DNA from: JAKFWF01 sp031367505
GTDB taxonomy: Bacteria; Pseudomonadota; Alphaproteobacteria; Rhizobiales; Hyphomicrobiaceae
NCBI GenBank assembly: GCA_031367505.1
Contig: JANLPY010000414.1
Location: 1-64,000 of the forward strand
DNA: 64,000 nucleotides
Reading direction: 5' to 3'
The position numbers and the translations under genes were made by a program. This document shows positions 63,219 to 64,000 of this stretch, piece by piece. The notes under the pieces were generated by a model. It saw only the letters and a program-made list of their open reading frames with translations. It searched no databases and was not told the origin of the DNA. How positions within the stretch are numbered: the first letter of the stretch is position 1; each line of letters opens with the position of its first letter.

Positions 63219-64000
63219 CTATTGTTTAAATGTTCGTTCGTAGACTTTCCGCAATTCAGCCTTCTGTACCTTGCCCATGGCATTGCGGGGCAGGTCTGCC
63301 ATTTCGAATACACGCTTTGGCAATTTGAATTTTGCCAACCGGCCGGCCAAATGAGCAATGATTTCAGCTTCATTTTGCAGCTTTGCATTTGCTAAAGGCG
63401 TGACAACGGCAACCACACCTTCACCAAAATCCGGATGTGCGATGCCAATCACGGCCGACTCAGCAACGCCGGGCAGTGCATTTAGCTCATCCTCGATTTC
63501 TTTCGGGTAGACATTGAACCCTCCGGTGATGATCAAATCCTTTGCGCGGCCAACAATACTGACCCGACCGTCGGGGGCCACTATCGAGAGATCGCCGCTG
63601 ACAAAGTAACCGTCGGAGCGAAACTCTTCCGCCGTTTTCTCGGGATTATTCCAATAACCCTTGAAAACGTTGGGCCCTTTGACTTCGAGCACGCCGACTT
63701 CACCGTTGCTCAAAACCTTGCCGTCCTCACCGCTAATTCGAACCGAAATACCAGACAGTGGGTAGCCGACGGTCCCGGCCAAACGCTCCCCTCCTTGATA
63801 GGGATTGGATGTGATCATGCCGGTTTCGGTCATGCCATAGCGCTCCAAGATTTTGTGACCAGTTCGCGCCTCGAACTCGACATGCGTCTCCGCAAGCAAC
63901 GGTGCCGAGCCCGAAATGAACAGTCGCATCTTGCTGCAGGTCTCGGGTCCAAAGGATTTATCACCGAGAAGCCGGGTGTAGAACGTTGGCACGCCCATCA
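63219..64000 (-). CDS. matB: Malonyl-CoA synthetase-like acyl-CoA ligase, partial
   Basis: The C-terminal 259 residues are in the window; the rest lies beyond the edge. MGVPTFYTRLL, FISGSAPLLAETH, ILERYGMTETGMITSNPY and the PLSGISVRISGE segment are those of MatB. ANL adenylation motifs GYFVSGDLS and GRAKDLIITGGFNVYPKEIE and the C-terminal catalytic Lys in NAMGKVQKAEL are present. It activates malonate to malonyl-CoA using ATP. Other malonate genes are not visible. Confidence 0.88.
   Translation of the reverse strand, partial: MGVPTFYTRLLGDKSFGPETCSKMRLFISGSAPLLAETHVEFEARTGHKILERYGMTETGMITSNPYQGGERLAGTVGYPLSGISVRISGEDGKVLSNGEVGVLEVKGPNVFKGYWNNPEKTAEEFRSDGYFVSGDLSIVAPDGRVSIVGRAKDLIITGGFNVYPKEIEDELNALPGVAESAVIGIAHPDFGEGVVAVVTPLANAKLQNEAEIIAHLAGRLAKFKLPKRVFEMADLPRNAMGKVQKAELRKVYERTFKQ

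Overview
The window looks like a stretch of chromosome from an alphaproteobacterium of moderately high GC, most likely in or near the Hyphomicrobiales. The pointers are a SUV3-like RNA helicase next to an S4-domain protein, small conserved families typical of that group (DUF2093, DUF2865, DUF3108, DUF1287), a Bug-family TctC binding protein, a malic enzyme fused to a phosphotransacetylase-like domain, and a peptidoglycan synthase followed by a CHCC zinc-finger protein. This assignment is inferred from gene content, not from a marker-gene search. I saw no tRNA, rRNA or CRISPR array.

Layout. 1-5.2 kb: the tail of an IS5-type transposase, a TctC-like binding protein, and the S4 protein/helicase pair. 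5.2-10.5 kb: envelope and secreted proteins (DUF3108, a phytase-like esterase, two tandem DUF2865 proteins, one frameshifted) around rpmB. 10.5-22.7 kb: metabolism and transport (SDR, threonine aldolase, malic enzyme, Rieske oxygenase, GMC oxidoreductase plus hydrolase, an LtnD-like dehydrogenase, tandem AEC carriers). 22.7-29.7 kb: DUF1287 protein, AlkA-like glycosylase, HNH endonuclease, a 1.6-kb gene-poor tract with a (GA)19 repeat and a cluster of ACGCAAC heptamers, then DsbB and a YqaA-like protein. 29.8-39 kb: HAD nucleotidase, DMT transporter, TauD-type dioxygenase, orphan UgpB, IPMDH-like dehydrogenase, glycosyltransferase, ABC-F ATPase, NYN protein.

39-47.6 kb is one long minus-strand operon: a DUF1028 protein, two dipeptide-type ABC ATPases, binding protein, two permeases, an SDR and an APH-type phosphotransferase. 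It is interrupted between binding protein and permease by a 191-bp MITE-like inverted-repeat element. 47.8-52.4 kb is a divergent two-gene unit: an uncharacterised protein with a winged-helix-like N-terminus and an 1118-residue protein with two P-loop ATPase modules (AAA-like plus HerA/FtsK-like). This is the best candidate in the window for an undescribed DNA-processing or defence system. A tiny membrane-protein ORF, moeA, a class A penicillin-binding protein, the CHCC protein and an FAD monooxygenase follow.

58.3-63.1 kb is a second unusual operon (minus strand): a coiled-coil protein, a membrane-spanning OmpA/BON protein whose cytosolic part contains a Roadblock/longin-like stretch, a Ras-like small GTPase, a histidine kinase overlapping the GTPase gene, and a response regulator. 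It reads like a GTPase switch tied to the cell envelope and to a two-component pair. The window ends inside a malonyl-CoA synthetase-like gene.
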